NCBI RefSeq assembly: GCF_001005305.1 | Contig: NZ_LBMH01000003.1 | Span: forward strand, 372,001-436,000 | Direction of reading: 5' to 3' | Source: Kordia zhangzhouensis | GTDB taxonomy: Bacteria > Bacteroidota > Bacteroidia > Flavobacteriales > Flavobacteriaceae | Length of the DNA stretch: 64,000 nt | In this document: piece by piece, positions 8,658 to 18,291 of the stretch | Numbering within the stretch: position 1 is the stretch's first letter | Layout: every line of letters starts with the position of its first letter | The notes under the pieces: model-generated | What the model saw: only the letters and a program-made list of their open reading frames with translations | The model's database searches: none | What the model was told of the DNA's origin: nothing | Translations under genes and position numbers: made by a program

Positions 8658-11369
8658 ATGAAAATTAAAAGAATACTTAAAATAGTTGGAATTACACTTT
8701 TGACGTGTACTGCGCTATTAATAGCTGCTCCTTTTTTATTTAAAGGTAAAATCATAGAACTAGTAAAAAATTCCATTAATGAAAATATAAATGCCCATGT
8801 AGATTTTACGGATGTAGATATCAGCTTTTTTAGAAACTTTCCGAAGGCATCTATTGTACTAAATGACGTTGAAGTACTTACTAATGCGCCATTTGAAAAT
8901 GACACACTTTTCTTTGGAAAAGAAGTAGCTATCACCACTGCAATTGGTGAATTGTTTAAAGGCGCCGATGAAGCCATTCAAGTATATAGTTTTACAATAG
9001 ATGATGCACAATTACACCTAAAAATTGACGAGAACGGAAATGCAAACTACGATATTGCAAAACCTTCAGAAACTACAAGTCCAACTGCCACAAAAACATC
9101 TGATTTTACATTCAAAATAGATAACTATCGCATTCGCAATACAAGTATTGATTATTTTGACACCAAGAGCCGCACATTGCTCACTTTACAAAATGTACAG
9201 CATGAAGGTTCTGGGGATTTTTCGCTAGCAACTTCCAAACTAAAAACAACTACAAATGCACTTGTTTCATTTGCAATTGGCGATATGAAATACATTAATC
9301 GCCAGCAAGTTCAACTCAATGCTTTGATTGGTATGGATTTGAACACAAATACGTATACATTTTTAGAAAACAACGCGCTAGTTAATCAATTACCATTAAC
9401 ATTTAGTGGATATGTAAAAGTTTTGAAAGATGCGCAGGAAGTTCAGCTACAATTGCAAACGCCTTCGTCTGATTTTAAAAATTTTCTCGCAGTCATTCCT
9501 GAAGCATATGCTAAAAATAGTACTAGTGTAAATACGACTGGAAATTTTGAGGTTTCTGGAGAAATTAAAGGAATAGTAGACGAAACTCACATCCCAACGA
9601 TTGATATCAAGGTTATTTCAAACAATGCTTCTTTTAAATATCCTGATTTACCTAAAAGCGTACAAAACATCAATATCAATGCAGAATTGATAAATACTAC
9701 TGGAATTACAGATGACACATATCTAAAAATCAACAATCTGGCTTTCAAAATTGACCAAGATTCTTTCCAAGGAAATGGAACTCTTTCTCAATTGACCACG
9801 AACCCAAAAGTAAATGCAAAAATTATTGGAAAACTAAATTTAGCCAACATTACCAAAGCATATCCTATAGAATTTGATAAAGAATTAAGCGGTATTATAG
9901 ACGCTAATTTGACCACTAACTTTGATATGAATGCAATTGAAACACAGCAATATCAACGAATCAAAAACACAGGAAACCTTCGAGTTACAGATTTCTTATT
10001 TGCTTCTAAAGATATTGTAAACCCTATGTCTATTTCTGAAGCGACCTTAGATTTTATTCCAGGAAAAATATCCCTCAAAAAGTTTGATGCAAAAAGCGGA
10101 AAAACTGATTTTAATGCTACAGGAACCATTGAAAATTTACTCGGTTTCTTGTTCAACGAAGGAAAACTCAAAGGAAACTTTACTGTAAATTCCAATGCGT
10201 TTTATGTAAATGATTTTATGGTAGCAAGCAAGGACGGAAGTAACAATCAAAGTGCAGATGTACAACAAGGCGAGGCATTAAAAATTCCTAGCTTTTTAGA
10301 TTGTTCTATTAATGTAAACGCTGCAAAAGTGTATTATGATACTATTGAGTTGAATAATGTTAAAGGTCGTTTGGCACTTGAAAATGGAGATGCCATCTTA
10401 AATGGTGTTTCCTCCGATGTTTTTGATGGAAAAATCAATATGAGTGGTTTGGTTTCTACCAAAACAGATACACCAACATTTGCAATGGATTTGGTGATGG
10501 ATTCCTTCGATGTATCTAAATCATTTGACGGCTTAGAGTTACTACAAACCATTGCTCCTATTGCCAAAGCATTAAATGGAAAATTAAACACCAAAATTTC
10601 ACTTAAAGGAGATTTAAAAGAAAACTATACTCCTTCGTTGACGAGCATTTCTGGGAATGCGTTTGCAGAATTGTTGACAACCACATTGCGAACTCAAAAT
10701 ATCGATCTCTTCAATATAATTAATGACAAACTTACATTTATCGATCTTAATAAAATAAACATAGAAGACATAAAGACAAAACTTTCTTTTGACAAAGGAA
10801 AAGTAAATGTGAGCCCATTTTCTTTTAACTATAAAGATATTCAAATTACGGTTTCTGGGAGTCATGGTTTTGATCAATCTCTTAACTATAACGCCACATT
10901 TGAAATCCCTGCAACATATTTAGGCATTGAAATTACCAGTCTGCTTTCGCAAATCAAATCGGAAGAAGCTAAAAATATAACCATACCTGTTAGTAGTACA
11001 ATTTCAGGAAGTTTATCTAAGCCAAACTTTTCTACTGATCTTGCAAGCGCTACAAAAGATCTTGCTAAAAAGTTAGCCAAAATCAAAGCACAAGAAGCCT
11101 TAGGAAATATCCAAACAGGCAATACGACAGTAGATGAAATTTTGGGAGACTTGATTAAAGGAAACTCCACTCCTAAAGACACAACTGTTACTACGCCAAA
11201 TTCAACAGATGATAAAATAAAAAGTGCAATTGGCAACTTCTTACTCAATCGCCAAAAACGAAAAGAAGCCGAACAAAAAGCCCGAGAAGAAGCTGCTGCC
11301 AAAGCAAAAGCCGAAGAAGAAAAGAAGCAACAAGAAAAAGTAATTGATACCACACAATCCAATAGATGA
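8658..11369 (+). CDS. AsmA-like protein, membrane-anchored
   Basis: Large (903 aa) AsmA-family protein. An N-terminal signal anchor (residues 6-27) is followed by a long beta-rich periplasmic region and the AsmA C-terminal domain (about residues 660-790, including FNIINDKLTFIDLN and GSHGFDQSLNYNATFEIP). AsmA/TamB-like proteins are thought to bridge the periplasm and move phospholipids or help outer-membrane assembly; the exact role here is inference. The last 60 residues are an unusual Lys/Glu/Ala-rich helical tail. Its stop codon overlaps the ATG of the following GNAT gene (ATGA), so the two are probably translationally coupled. Confidence 0.85.
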   Translation: MKIKRILKIVGITLLTCTALLIAAPFLFKGKIIELVKNSINENINAHVDFTDVDISFFRNFPKASIVLNDVEVLTNAPFENDTLFFGKEVAITTAIGELFKGADEAIQVYSFTIDDAQLHLKIDENGNANYDIAKPSETTSPTATKTSDFTFKIDNYRIRNTSIDYFDTKSRTLLTLQNVQHEGSGDFSLATSKLKTTTNALVSFAIGDMKYINRQQVQLNALIGMDLNTNTYTFLENNALVNQLPLTFSGYVKVLKDAQEVQLQLQTPSSDFKNFLAVIPEAYAKNSTSVNTTGNFEVSGEIKGIVDETHIPTIDIKVISNNASFKYPDLPKSVQNININAELINTTGITDDTYLKINNLAFKIDQDSFQGNGTLSQLTTNPKVNAKIIGKLNLANITKAYPIEFDKELSGIIDANLTTNFDMNAIETQQYQRIKNTGNLRVTDFLFASKDIVNPMSISEATLDFIPGKISLKKFDAKSGKTDFNATGTIENLLGFLFNEGKLKGNFTVNSNAFYVNDFMVASKDGSNNQSADVQQGEALKIPSFLDCSINVNAAKVYYDTIELNNVKGRLALENGDAILNGVSSDVFDGKINMSGLVSTKTDTPTFAMDLVMDSFDVSKSFDGLELLQTIAPIAKALNGKLNTKISLKGDLKENYTPSLTSISGNAFAELLTTTLRTQNIDLFNIINDKLTFIDLNKINIEDIKTKLSFDKGKVNVSPFSFNYKDIQITVSGSHGFDQSLNYNATFEIPATYLGIEITSLLSQIKSEEAKNITIPVSSTISGSLSKPNFSTDLASATKDLAKKLAKIKAQEALGNIQTGNTTVDEILGDLIKGNSTPKDTTVTTPNSTDDKIKSAIGNFLLNRQKRKEAEQKAREEAAAKAKAEEEKKQQEKVIDTTQSNR

Positions 11370-11890
11370 ACAAATATAAGTTTCAAGAAATACAAACCGA
11401 ACGACTACTGCTAACTCATCTGAATGATGCTGATTGGGCAACGATTTCTTACTTACGCTCCGACAAAGAGATAAATCAGTTTATAAAAAGACCTAATGCA
11501 GACACTAAAGAAAAAGCCTTAGAATTTATAGCAAAAATCAAGTCTGGAATTGAACAACATAGCCTCTACTACTGGAAAATCACACAAAATAAATTTCCTG
11601 AAATGATAGGCAGTATTTGTCTTTGGAACTTTTCCGAAGATCAAAAAACTGCAGAAATAGGATATGATTTAAGTCTTAAATATCAAAAACAAGGGTTTAT
11701 GAATGAATCCTTACAAGGTGTAATTAACTTTGGATTTCATACCCTAAACCTAAATTTAATAGAAGCTTATACACATAAAGACAACCTAGGTTCAAGAAAA
11801 TTATTAGAACGAAACGGTTTTGTGTACATAGAAGGAAAAAAGGACACCGACAACGAAGATACTGTTGTATATGAATTGAAAAATAGGTGA
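11366..11890 (+). CDS. GNAT-family N-acetyltransferase (RimJ/RimL type)
   Basis: Predicted acetyl-CoA-dependent N-acetyltransferase of 174 residues. The opening TERLLLTHLNDADW and the acetyl-CoA loop region (EIGYDLSLKYQKQGFMNES) with the later NLGSRKLLERNGF are typical of the RimJ/RimL subfamily, which acetylates protein N-termini or small molecules. The acceptor cannot be inferred. It starts inside the last codons of the AsmA-like gene (4-nt ATGA overlap). Confidence 0.88.
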   Translation: MNKYKFQEIQTERLLLTHLNDADWATISYLRSDKEINQFIKRPNADTKEKALEFIAKIKSGIEQHSLYYWKITQNKFPEMIGSICLWNFSEDQKTAEIGYDLSLKYQKQGFMNESLQGVINFGFHTLNLNLIEAYTHKDNLGSRKLLERNGFVYIEGKKDTDNEDTVVYELKNR

Positions 11891-12003
11891 TGTAAAAAGC
11901 AAGCCTTCTCTTCTTGCTAACAAAGTGACCGTACGCATTGAAAAAATATAGTATTTTACAAAAAACGTTGTAATGAATCTTGCAAACTTCCTACCAATTG
12001 TTC

Positions 12004-12621
12004 ATGGAAGTTGTAATGTATTTTATAATTGGTTTTATTGTTACGTGTATTGGTGCTATTCCACTAGGAACAGTTAATATTTCTGTGATTCATACCACTC
12101 TCAATTACAATATGCGGAATGCTATGAAGATTGCTTTTGCGGCAGGGATTGCCGAAATAGTACTTTCTTTTTATGCCCTACATTGCAGTACCACAGTTAC
12201 AAAATTCATCGATATGAATCAGTGGATACAGTTTATCATCGCAACATCCCTATTTGTTATTGGAGGTATTTTATTCTTTAAAAAGAAAAACAAAACCACC
12301 CAAAACAGACATGCGCCTTCACATTATCTGACAGGGTTATTTTTAGGATTACTGAATCCGCCTGTATTGGTTTATTGGTTGTTTATAATCTCTTACTTGA
12401 ACGAACATGCCTTGCAGATAAACATGCATTCTTCTTTACCTATTATAATTGTATTCTTTTTGGGTGTATATCTAGGAAAAGTAGTGGTTCTTTATAGTTA
12501 CAGCCGAATCAGTATTTTAATTAAAAATAAAGTACAACACACTGCAATGCTCATTAATCGTTTCATTGGTGCATTGTTGGTTATCATTGGCTCCGTACAG
12601 TTATTAAACTATTTTTTATAG
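12004..12621 (+). CDS. LysE-family amino-acid exporter
   Basis: Predicted inner-membrane exporter of the LysE/RhtB family, 205 residues with about six helices. The N-terminal signature GAIPLGTVNISVIHTTLN matches the family's conserved G-P-G-P-like first helix, and the second conserved block FLLGLLNPP-like (LFLGLLNPPVLVYWLF) is present. The frame is open back to a TTG at 11980, but residues before the ATG at 12004 lack family character, so I use the ATG; the ATG at 12016 is also possible. The substrate is unknown. No operon partner. Confidence 0.82.
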   Translation: MEVVMYFIIGFIVTCIGAIPLGTVNISVIHTTLNYNMRNAMKIAFAAGIAEIVLSFYALHCSTTVTKFIDMNQWIQFIIATSLFVIGGILFFKKKNKTTQNRHAPSHYLTGLFLGLLNPPVLVYWLFIISYLNEHALQINMHSSLPIIIVFFLGVYLGKVVVLYSYSRISILIKNKVQHTAMLINRFIGALLVIIGSVQLLNYFL

Positions 12622-12678
12622 TAAAGAAAAACTTTCAATAAAAAACACCATTATCAATCAAGTTCAGAAGACTTTTTT

Positions 12679-13473
12679 TTAGGAAATTTCTAAACGCACA
12701 ACCAACCCTTCGTTTCCGCGAATATTGAATACCGTATTATCTTCAAACATTAAATATTGTCCCTTAATTCCTTTTAGAACTCCTGTGTAATTTTGAGCTT
12801 TTACAAGGTTCAAGCTTTTTATCTTTTGCGGGTACATCAACACCGGAAAATCTAGCTCCACAATTTCTCGATTGCTCAAATAATAATCGCGTGCTTCTTC
12901 AGGAATATATTGTTTTAATGCTGCCTTTTTTTCCAAAAGATCTGCATCTTCATTTAAGTTTTGAAGCATTTTTCGCCAATTCGTTTTATCGGACACGTGC
13001 GACTTAAGTGCTACTTCAATTACACCTGCCAAATACCTATTAGGTACTTCAGCAATTTCCACTGCTTGAATCGCTCCTTGATCAATCCAACGAGTTGGAA
13101 CTTGACGTTTACGCGTTACTCCAACCTTTACTTCGCTAGATAATGCCAAGTATACAATATGTGGTTGCAACTGTACTTTTTTCTCATATTCTAAGTCACG
13201 ATCTTCAATATCCAAATGGGCTGTACTCAATTCTGGTCGCATAATCCAATCACCTGCCGTTGGTATTTCAAAAAAACAACTTTTACAAAACCCTTGACGG
13301 TAAATTTCTTTATCTAAATGACAATTCAAACATTCATATTTTTCAAAATTTAGCGTCAATTTTCTATCAAGTAATTGGTTCATATTCAGGAAATCATCTT
13401 CAAAATTCAAGTAATATTGAATGGGCTTTGCAAACTCGGTTTGCATTTTTGTTAAAACACCTTGATACATCAT
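12679..13473 (-). CDS. DUF2797 family protein with a zinc-ribbon-like motif
   Basis: A 264-residue soluble protein of the uncharacterised DUF2797 family. Two Cys pairs (YECLNCHLDKE and GFCKSCFFEI, about residues 47-68) look like a structural zinc site. The central block HIVYLALSSEVKVGVTRKRQ with RWIDQGA is the family hallmark and resembles a GIY-YIG-like fold. No function is established to my knowledge. Convergent with the LysE gene and divergent from the GH3 gene. The start is one of two adjacent ATGs. Confidence 0.85.
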   Translation of the reverse strand: MMYQGVLTKMQTEFAKPIQYYLNFEDDFLNMNQLLDRKLTLNFEKYECLNCHLDKEIYRQGFCKSCFFEIPTAGDWIMRPELSTAHLDIEDRDLEYEKKVQLQPHIVYLALSSEVKVGVTRKRQVPTRWIDQGAIQAVEIAEVPNRYLAGVIEVALKSHVSDKTNWRKMLQNLNEDADLLEKKAALKQYIPEEARDYYLSNREIVELDFPVLMYPQKIKSLNLVKAQNYTGVLKGIKGQYLMFEDNTVFNIRGNEGLVVRLEIS

Positions 13474-13604
13474 TAAAGATTTTTGCTATTTTTATTGAAT
13501 TAAAATATGAGTATTTCCTTCGAAATAAGACAACGAAAGTAACAAACTTTTTAGGAGTAGCCATATTTTAGCAGCTAAAATCACAACCGAATAATCACTT
13601 TATA

Positions 13605-15122
13605 ATGCCAATACCATTAGTTAATTCTATCGCTTCTTGGTTTTTAAAAAAGCGTTTTTCTCAAATAGAACACTTTTTAAAAAATCCGAACGAAGTTCAA
13701 CTAGAACTGCTGATGTCCTTGCTTCAAACAGCCAAAAGAACCGAAATAGGTATTCAACATGATTTCGCTTCTATTACCGACTACAAAACATTTAGTGAAC
13801 GAGTTCCTGTAGTTACTTACGAAGACATTCAAGCCATGGTAGAACGTGCACGTAGAGGTGAATCAAATATTTTTTGGCCAAAACCCATTCGCTGGTTTGC
13901 AAAATCAAGCGGAACCACCAATGCCAAAAGCAAATTCATTCCTGTAAGTAGTGATTCGCTTGAATTATGTCATTATGCTGCTAGTAAAGATTTACTGTGT
14001 TTATACCTCAACAATAATGAAAACGCTCAACTATTCAATGGAAAAAATCTTCGTTTGGGCGGAAGCAAAGAATTATACGAACAAAATGGCACATATTACG
14101 GAGACTTATCTGCTATCTTAATTGATAACATGCCGCTTTGGGCAGAATTTAGCAGCACCCCAAGTAATAAAGTTTCTTTAATGGGCGATTGGGAAGTAAA
14201 AATTGATGCGATTATCAAAGAAACACTTCGCGAAAATGTAACCAGCCTAGCGGGCGTTCCTTCGTGGATGTTGGTATTACTAAACGAAGTATTAGAGCAA
14301 ACCCAAAAAGCTCATTTATTTGAAGTTTGGGAAAACTTAGAAGTCTATTTTCACGGAGGTGTAAGCTTTGCTCCATATGAAGAACAATACCGAAACATTT
14401 TACCAAAAACAGATTTTAGATATTACGAAATATACAATGCTTCTGAAGGCTTCTTTGCCATCCAAGATCAAAACGATTCAGACGAACTTTTATTAATGTT
14501 GGATTATGGAATCTTTTATGAATTTATCCCTATGGAAACTTTTCATACAGCAAATCAAAAAGTAATTCCATTATCTGAAGTTGAAGCCGACAAAAATTAC
14601 GCAGTGGTCATTACTACCAATGCAGGCTTATGGCGTTATATGATTGGCGACACTGTACGCTTTACCTCTATAAGTCCATATCGTGTCAAAATTACTGGTC
14701 GTACCAAACATCATATCAACGTTTTTGGAGAAGAGTTAATTATTGAAAATGCAGAAGCTGCACTTAAAAAAGTATGCGCAGCTACTAAGTCTAAAATTGT
14801 CGAATACACTGCTGGACCGATATTTATGCATGATCGAGAAAAAGGAGCACATGAATGGATTATAGAATTTAACAAAGCTCCTGATAATATTGATGAGTTT
14901 GCTTTCTTATTAGATGAAGCATTGCAAAATATCAATTCCGATTATGAAGCCAAACGTTTTAACAACATCACTCTTAATAGATTAAAATTACATGTTGCAC
15001 GTCCAAAGCTATTTTATGATTGGCTTAAGAAAAAAGACAAATTAGGAGGGCAACATAAAATTCCTCGACTTTCAAGTCAACGAACTTACTTAGATGAACT
15101 CCTCAAAATGAACCAAAAATAG
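13605..15122 (+). CDS. GH3 auxin-responsive promoter family protein (acyl-adenylating)
   Basis: A 505-residue member of the GH3 family, adenylate-forming enzymes that in plants conjugate amino acids to auxin or jasmonate. Visible motifs are the ATP-binding KSSGTTNAKSKFIPVS (about residues 106-121), an EIYNASEGFFA block (about 276-286) and the C-terminal hinge/lid YRVKITGRTKHHINVFGEE (about 361-379). Bacterial members of this length are common in Bacteroidota, but their substrates are not established. It is transcribed alone; no biosynthetic neighbours suggest a substrate. Confidence 0.9.
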   Translation: MPIPLVNSIASWFLKKRFSQIEHFLKNPNEVQLELLMSLLQTAKRTEIGIQHDFASITDYKTFSERVPVVTYEDIQAMVERARRGESNIFWPKPIRWFAKSSGTTNAKSKFIPVSSDSLELCHYAASKDLLCLYLNNNENAQLFNGKNLRLGGSKELYEQNGTYYGDLSAILIDNMPLWAEFSSTPSNKVSLMGDWEVKIDAIIKETLRENVTSLAGVPSWMLVLLNEVLEQTQKAHLFEVWENLEVYFHGGVSFAPYEEQYRNILPKTDFRYYEIYNASEGFFAIQDQNDSDELLLMLDYGIFYEFIPMETFHTANQKVIPLSEVEADKNYAVVITTNAGLWRYMIGDTVRFTSISPYRVKITGRTKHHINVFGEELIIENAEAALKKVCAATKSKIVEYTAGPIFMHDREKGAHEWIIEFNKAPDNIDEFAFLLDEALQNINSDYEAKRFNNITLNRLKLHVARPKLFYDWLKKKDKLGGQHKIPRLSSQRTYLDELLKMNQK

Positions 15123-15310
15123 CATTTCTTAAGTTCTTCAAACTGTATTCTATAACAGGTAAAAACACTTGGTTTTTCCTTGTAGTTTCCTTATTTTATA
15201 CTACTTATCGTTTTTTCACGTCATTTATCTAATAAAATATAACGTTCAAAAAGCCTGCTTTATATTTACGTTATCAGATTATTAACAATAGTACAATACC
15301 AAATTTTAAA

Positions 15311-16930
15311 ATGAAGAAATTCACACCTACAGTGCTAGTTCTTCTACTAGTACTGCTCACAGTGACTTTCGCAAATGCACAAGGGCCAGAGGCATCAGCG
15401 ATTGAAACTAGTGAAACCTACAGTAATGTAGCGGAAAAAGACGTGAAAAATCGCGCAATCAAAGCATTAGATCCTAACGGATTTATGTATCACTTTGAAA
15501 ACTTAAACATTAATACTCCTTACTCAGAACATGCAACTGCATTCTTTAGAGACAAAATCATTGTTTCTTCTGCAAAGCGAATTGGTGCATTTAGCAGTAA
15601 AACAGACGGTTTTTACAATTTATATTGTGGAGATTTGAATCAGAAAGGAGAAATTAAAAACTTAGTAAATTTTTCAAGAGCTATCAACACCAAAGATGGG
15701 AACGAAGGTTCTGTTGCTTTATCAAGTGCACAAGACGTTGTCTTTTTTACTAGAAGTATTGAAGAAAATGGACAGCATAATTTAAAGATATTCAGAGCTG
15801 AAATGGTTGATTACGAATGGACAAACTTTGAAATGCTTCCATTTAACCAAGAAGGATATGCTATTGAAAACCCTGTTTTGTCTCCTGACAACAAAACAAT
15901 CTATTTTTCATCTAACATTCCTGGATCAATTGGAGGATACGATTTGTTTTCTGTAAAAATCAATGAAGACGGTAGCTATAGCGAACCCAAAAACTTAGGA
16001 AGAGAAATCAACACACATAAAGATGAGCGTTATCCATATGTTATGGGTGATAATAGTGCTTTATACTTCTCTTCTAACGGACATTACAATTTAGGTGGTC
16101 TAGATGTTTTTGAAAGTAAAATCATCGATGGAAAATTCAATTTCCCTGTAAATATGGGAAGCTCTTTAAATAGTACAGAAGATGATTTCGGTTTCTTAAT
16201 GGATCAATCAAACTCTGGTTTTTTCACTTCTAACAGAACTGGAGGAAAAGGCGGAAATGATATTTACTATTTTAAAAGAGAGAAAACGACGCAAACGCTT
16301 CAAGGGCTTGTAGTAGACTATAAAACAAACATGGTATTACCTAATGCAACGGTTACTGTAGTAGATACGTACGGTCGTATAGTAGATAAGATTACCTCTG
16401 ATGAAAAAGGAGTTTTCACTACTACTGTGATTCCTTACAACTCTTATACATTACACGCTTCTAAAGATGGTTTTATTGAAACAGAAGAAGTATTCGAATC
16501 GTTTAGAGGAGATGATTTTAAGCACAAAGTGACCATTAAGTTACCACAAGCTAAAGCTGAAATCGTAAAAGAAGCTGAGAAAACAATAATCAAAATTGAA
16601 AACATCTATTTCGATTATAACAAATGGAGCATTAAAGACGAGTCTACCTTATCTTTAAATAAGATTATAGACGTGCTGAATGAAAATCCAATGATGAAAA
16701 TCGAAATCAACGCACATACAGATGCAAGAGGTAGCGCAAACTACAACTTAAAGTTATCTGATAAGAGAGCTGCATCTGCTAGAAAGTATTTAATTACCAA
16801 TGGAATTGACGCTAGCCGTTTAGTTTCTAAGGGATACGGTGAGACACAACCTAAAGAAGATTGTCAGTCTAACTGTACTGAAGCACAACACGAGAGCAAT
16901 CGCAGAATTGAGTTTGTAATCGTGGAGTAA
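15311..16930 (+). CDS. OmpA-family protein with PD40/WD40-like beta-propeller
   Basis: Exported 539-residue envelope protein. After a signal peptide (residues 1-23, ending FANAQ) come WD40-like/PD40 propeller repeats (about 60-325, with repeated LSPDNKTIYFSSN and DNSALYFSSNGHYNLGGLDVF types), a carboxypeptidase-regulatory-like domain (about 332-410) and a C-terminal OmpA peptidoglycan-binding domain (about 425-539, NAHTDARGSANYNLKLSDKRA). This resembles the type IX secretion protein PorE and the OmpA partners of PorP/SprF proteins, but I see no N-terminal TPR. Role in T9SS or gliding is inference. A strong terminator follows. Confidence 0.9.
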   Translation: MKKFTPTVLVLLLVLLTVTFANAQGPEASAIETSETYSNVAEKDVKNRAIKALDPNGFMYHFENLNINTPYSEHATAFFRDKIIVSSAKRIGAFSSKTDGFYNLYCGDLNQKGEIKNLVNFSRAINTKDGNEGSVALSSAQDVVFFTRSIEENGQHNLKIFRAEMVDYEWTNFEMLPFNQEGYAIENPVLSPDNKTIYFSSNIPGSIGGYDLFSVKINEDGSYSEPKNLGREINTHKDERYPYVMGDNSALYFSSNGHYNLGGLDVFESKIIDGKFNFPVNMGSSLNSTEDDFGFLMDQSNSGFFTSNRTGGKGGNDIYYFKREKTTQTLQGLVVDYKTNMVLPNATVTVVDTYGRIVDKITSDEKGVFTTTVIPYNSYTLHASKDGFIETEEVFESFRGDDFKHKVTIKLPQAKAEIVKEAEKTIIKIENIYFDYNKWSIKDESTLSLNKIIDVLNENPMMKIEINAHTDARGSANYNLKLSDKRAASARKYLITNGIDASRLVSKGYGETQPKEDCQSNCTEAQHESNRRIEFVIVE

Positions 16931-16955
16931 ATTGTAAATAATACTGATATTGCCC

Positions 16956-16986
16956 AAAAAAGGAACGCTCTTGCGTTCCTTTTTTT
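16956..16986 (+). terminator. Terminator after the OmpA-family gene
   Basis: Stem aaaaaaggaacgc (16956-16968) and gcgttcctttttt (16973-16985) with a 4-nt loop and T tract, 26 nt after the stop codon. Confidence 0.9.
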
Positions 16987-17167
16987 ATACATGCAATTTT
17001 GGTTTTGACAAACAATGAAAGAAGTTATTGAACTTAAAACTATACATAATAACAATCCCTAGGATTTACATTCAACATTATTTGATATTTGTCAATCTTC
17101 TGATTTAAAATTGTACATCAAAACAATTTTTTAAAGAATAAGTAGTTACTAATACTAACCCGAAATT

Positions 17168-18220
17168 ATGGTTATGTTAAGGACTTTTCAAATCATAGCA
17201 CTATTACAAGGAATTTTTTTAATTCTTCTGCTAATTAAAAAAAGAGCGCTTTTTAAAAAGGTAAGTTTTTATTTATTTCTTGGAACCATCATATCCATCT
17301 TACTATTCATTATAGGAGATGATGATAATAACCTATTTATTGAAAATGCAGATTGGTTTTTATTTGACAGTTCTCTTTTTGTAACATTTTTATTCCTCTT
17401 TTATAAATATTTAGATCCCGAAGCAGTTACATTTAGGAAAGCCGATTGGGTGTTCTTTTTACCAAATATCCTTTATTTCACCATTGAAAGCTTGGAAATA
17501 CTATATACTGAAGAGGTATTCGCTATTGAAATTATTGAACTCTTAATTGAATTCTCCTTTTTGTTTTATTTATTTTACATCTTTTTTGGCGAAATAAAAA
17601 GCAGGTCTAAAAAATGGATCACTTATTTGATTATTCCTATAACTATTATAATGAGTTTGTCTCATATAAAAGAAATTACTTCTCTTTTCGGAATAGAAAC
17701 ATTTAGATTTTTAGACAATTCACTTCTCACTTCTTATTTATTCTTAACGGTTAGCTTTGTGTTTTACATGATTTCCTTTAACTTTTTAAGTAAAGAGAAC
17801 ACAATTATACCAATTGCTAAAAAAACTCGATACAAAACGTCAAGTTTAAAACCTGAATTAATTGAAGGATATACAGACAACTTAATCAAGTCAATGGAAA
17901 AGGAAAAGCTTTTTCTAGATTCACAACTTACAATACATAAATTATCCAATCACTTGCAAATTCCTAGACAATACATTTCTGAAATTTTAAACCTTCATAT
18001 TGGCAAAAGTTTTCAAGACTTTATCAATGAATACAGAGTAAAAGAATTTGAAAAATGTCTTAAAAACGTAAAATATGAGCATTATACACTTTTAGGATTG
18101 GCAACGGAAGTAGGTTTTAATTCAAAATCCTCATTCAACAATACCTTTAAGAAAATCAAAGGGTTAACACCTTCTGAATTTAAAAAAAAGTTATCTAACA
18201 ACATACAAATAAGTTCATAA
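17168..18220 (+). CDS. Membrane-embedded AraC-family transcriptional regulator
   Basis: A 350-residue regulator. The N-terminal two thirds contain about seven hydrophobic helices (residues 5-215). The C-terminus is an AraC/XylS double helix-turn-helix (about 250-345: LTIHKLSNHLQIPRQYISEIL and TLLGLATEVGFNSKSSFNNTF, ending GLTPSEFKKK). Such proteins are thought to sense an envelope or small-molecule signal and control nearby genes. It lies 71 nt upstream of two PAP2 genes and an ICMT-like gene on the same strand, with no terminator seen between them, so it may regulate or be cotranscribed with them. Confidence 0.9.
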   Translation: MVMLRTFQIIALLQGIFLILLLIKKRALFKKVSFYLFLGTIISILLFIIGDDDNNLFIENADWFLFDSSLFVTFLFLFYKYLDPEAVTFRKADWVFFLPNILYFTIESLEILYTEEVFAIEIIELLIEFSFLFYLFYIFFGEIKSRSKKWITYLIIPITIIMSLSHIKEITSLFGIETFRFLDNSLLTSYLFLTVSFVFYMISFNFLSKENTIIPIAKKTRYKTSSLKPELIEGYTDNLIKSMEKEKLFLDSQLTIHKLSNHLQIPRQYISEILNLHIGKSFQDFINEYRVKEFEKCLKNVKYEHYTLLGLATEVGFNSKSSFNNTFKKIKGLTPSEFKKKLSNNIQISS

Positions 18221-18291
18221 TGCACATCTTGGACATGTAGTCGATAATTCAATACAATTACAACTCGTTATTTGGGAAACAAATTTCCAAA

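Noticed and set aside
10886-11395. 169-codon minus-strand ORF opposite the AsmA-like gene
   Set aside because: Rich in Ser, Phe and Ala because it is the antisense of a Lys/Glu-rich coding tail. The plus-strand frame has clear AsmA features.
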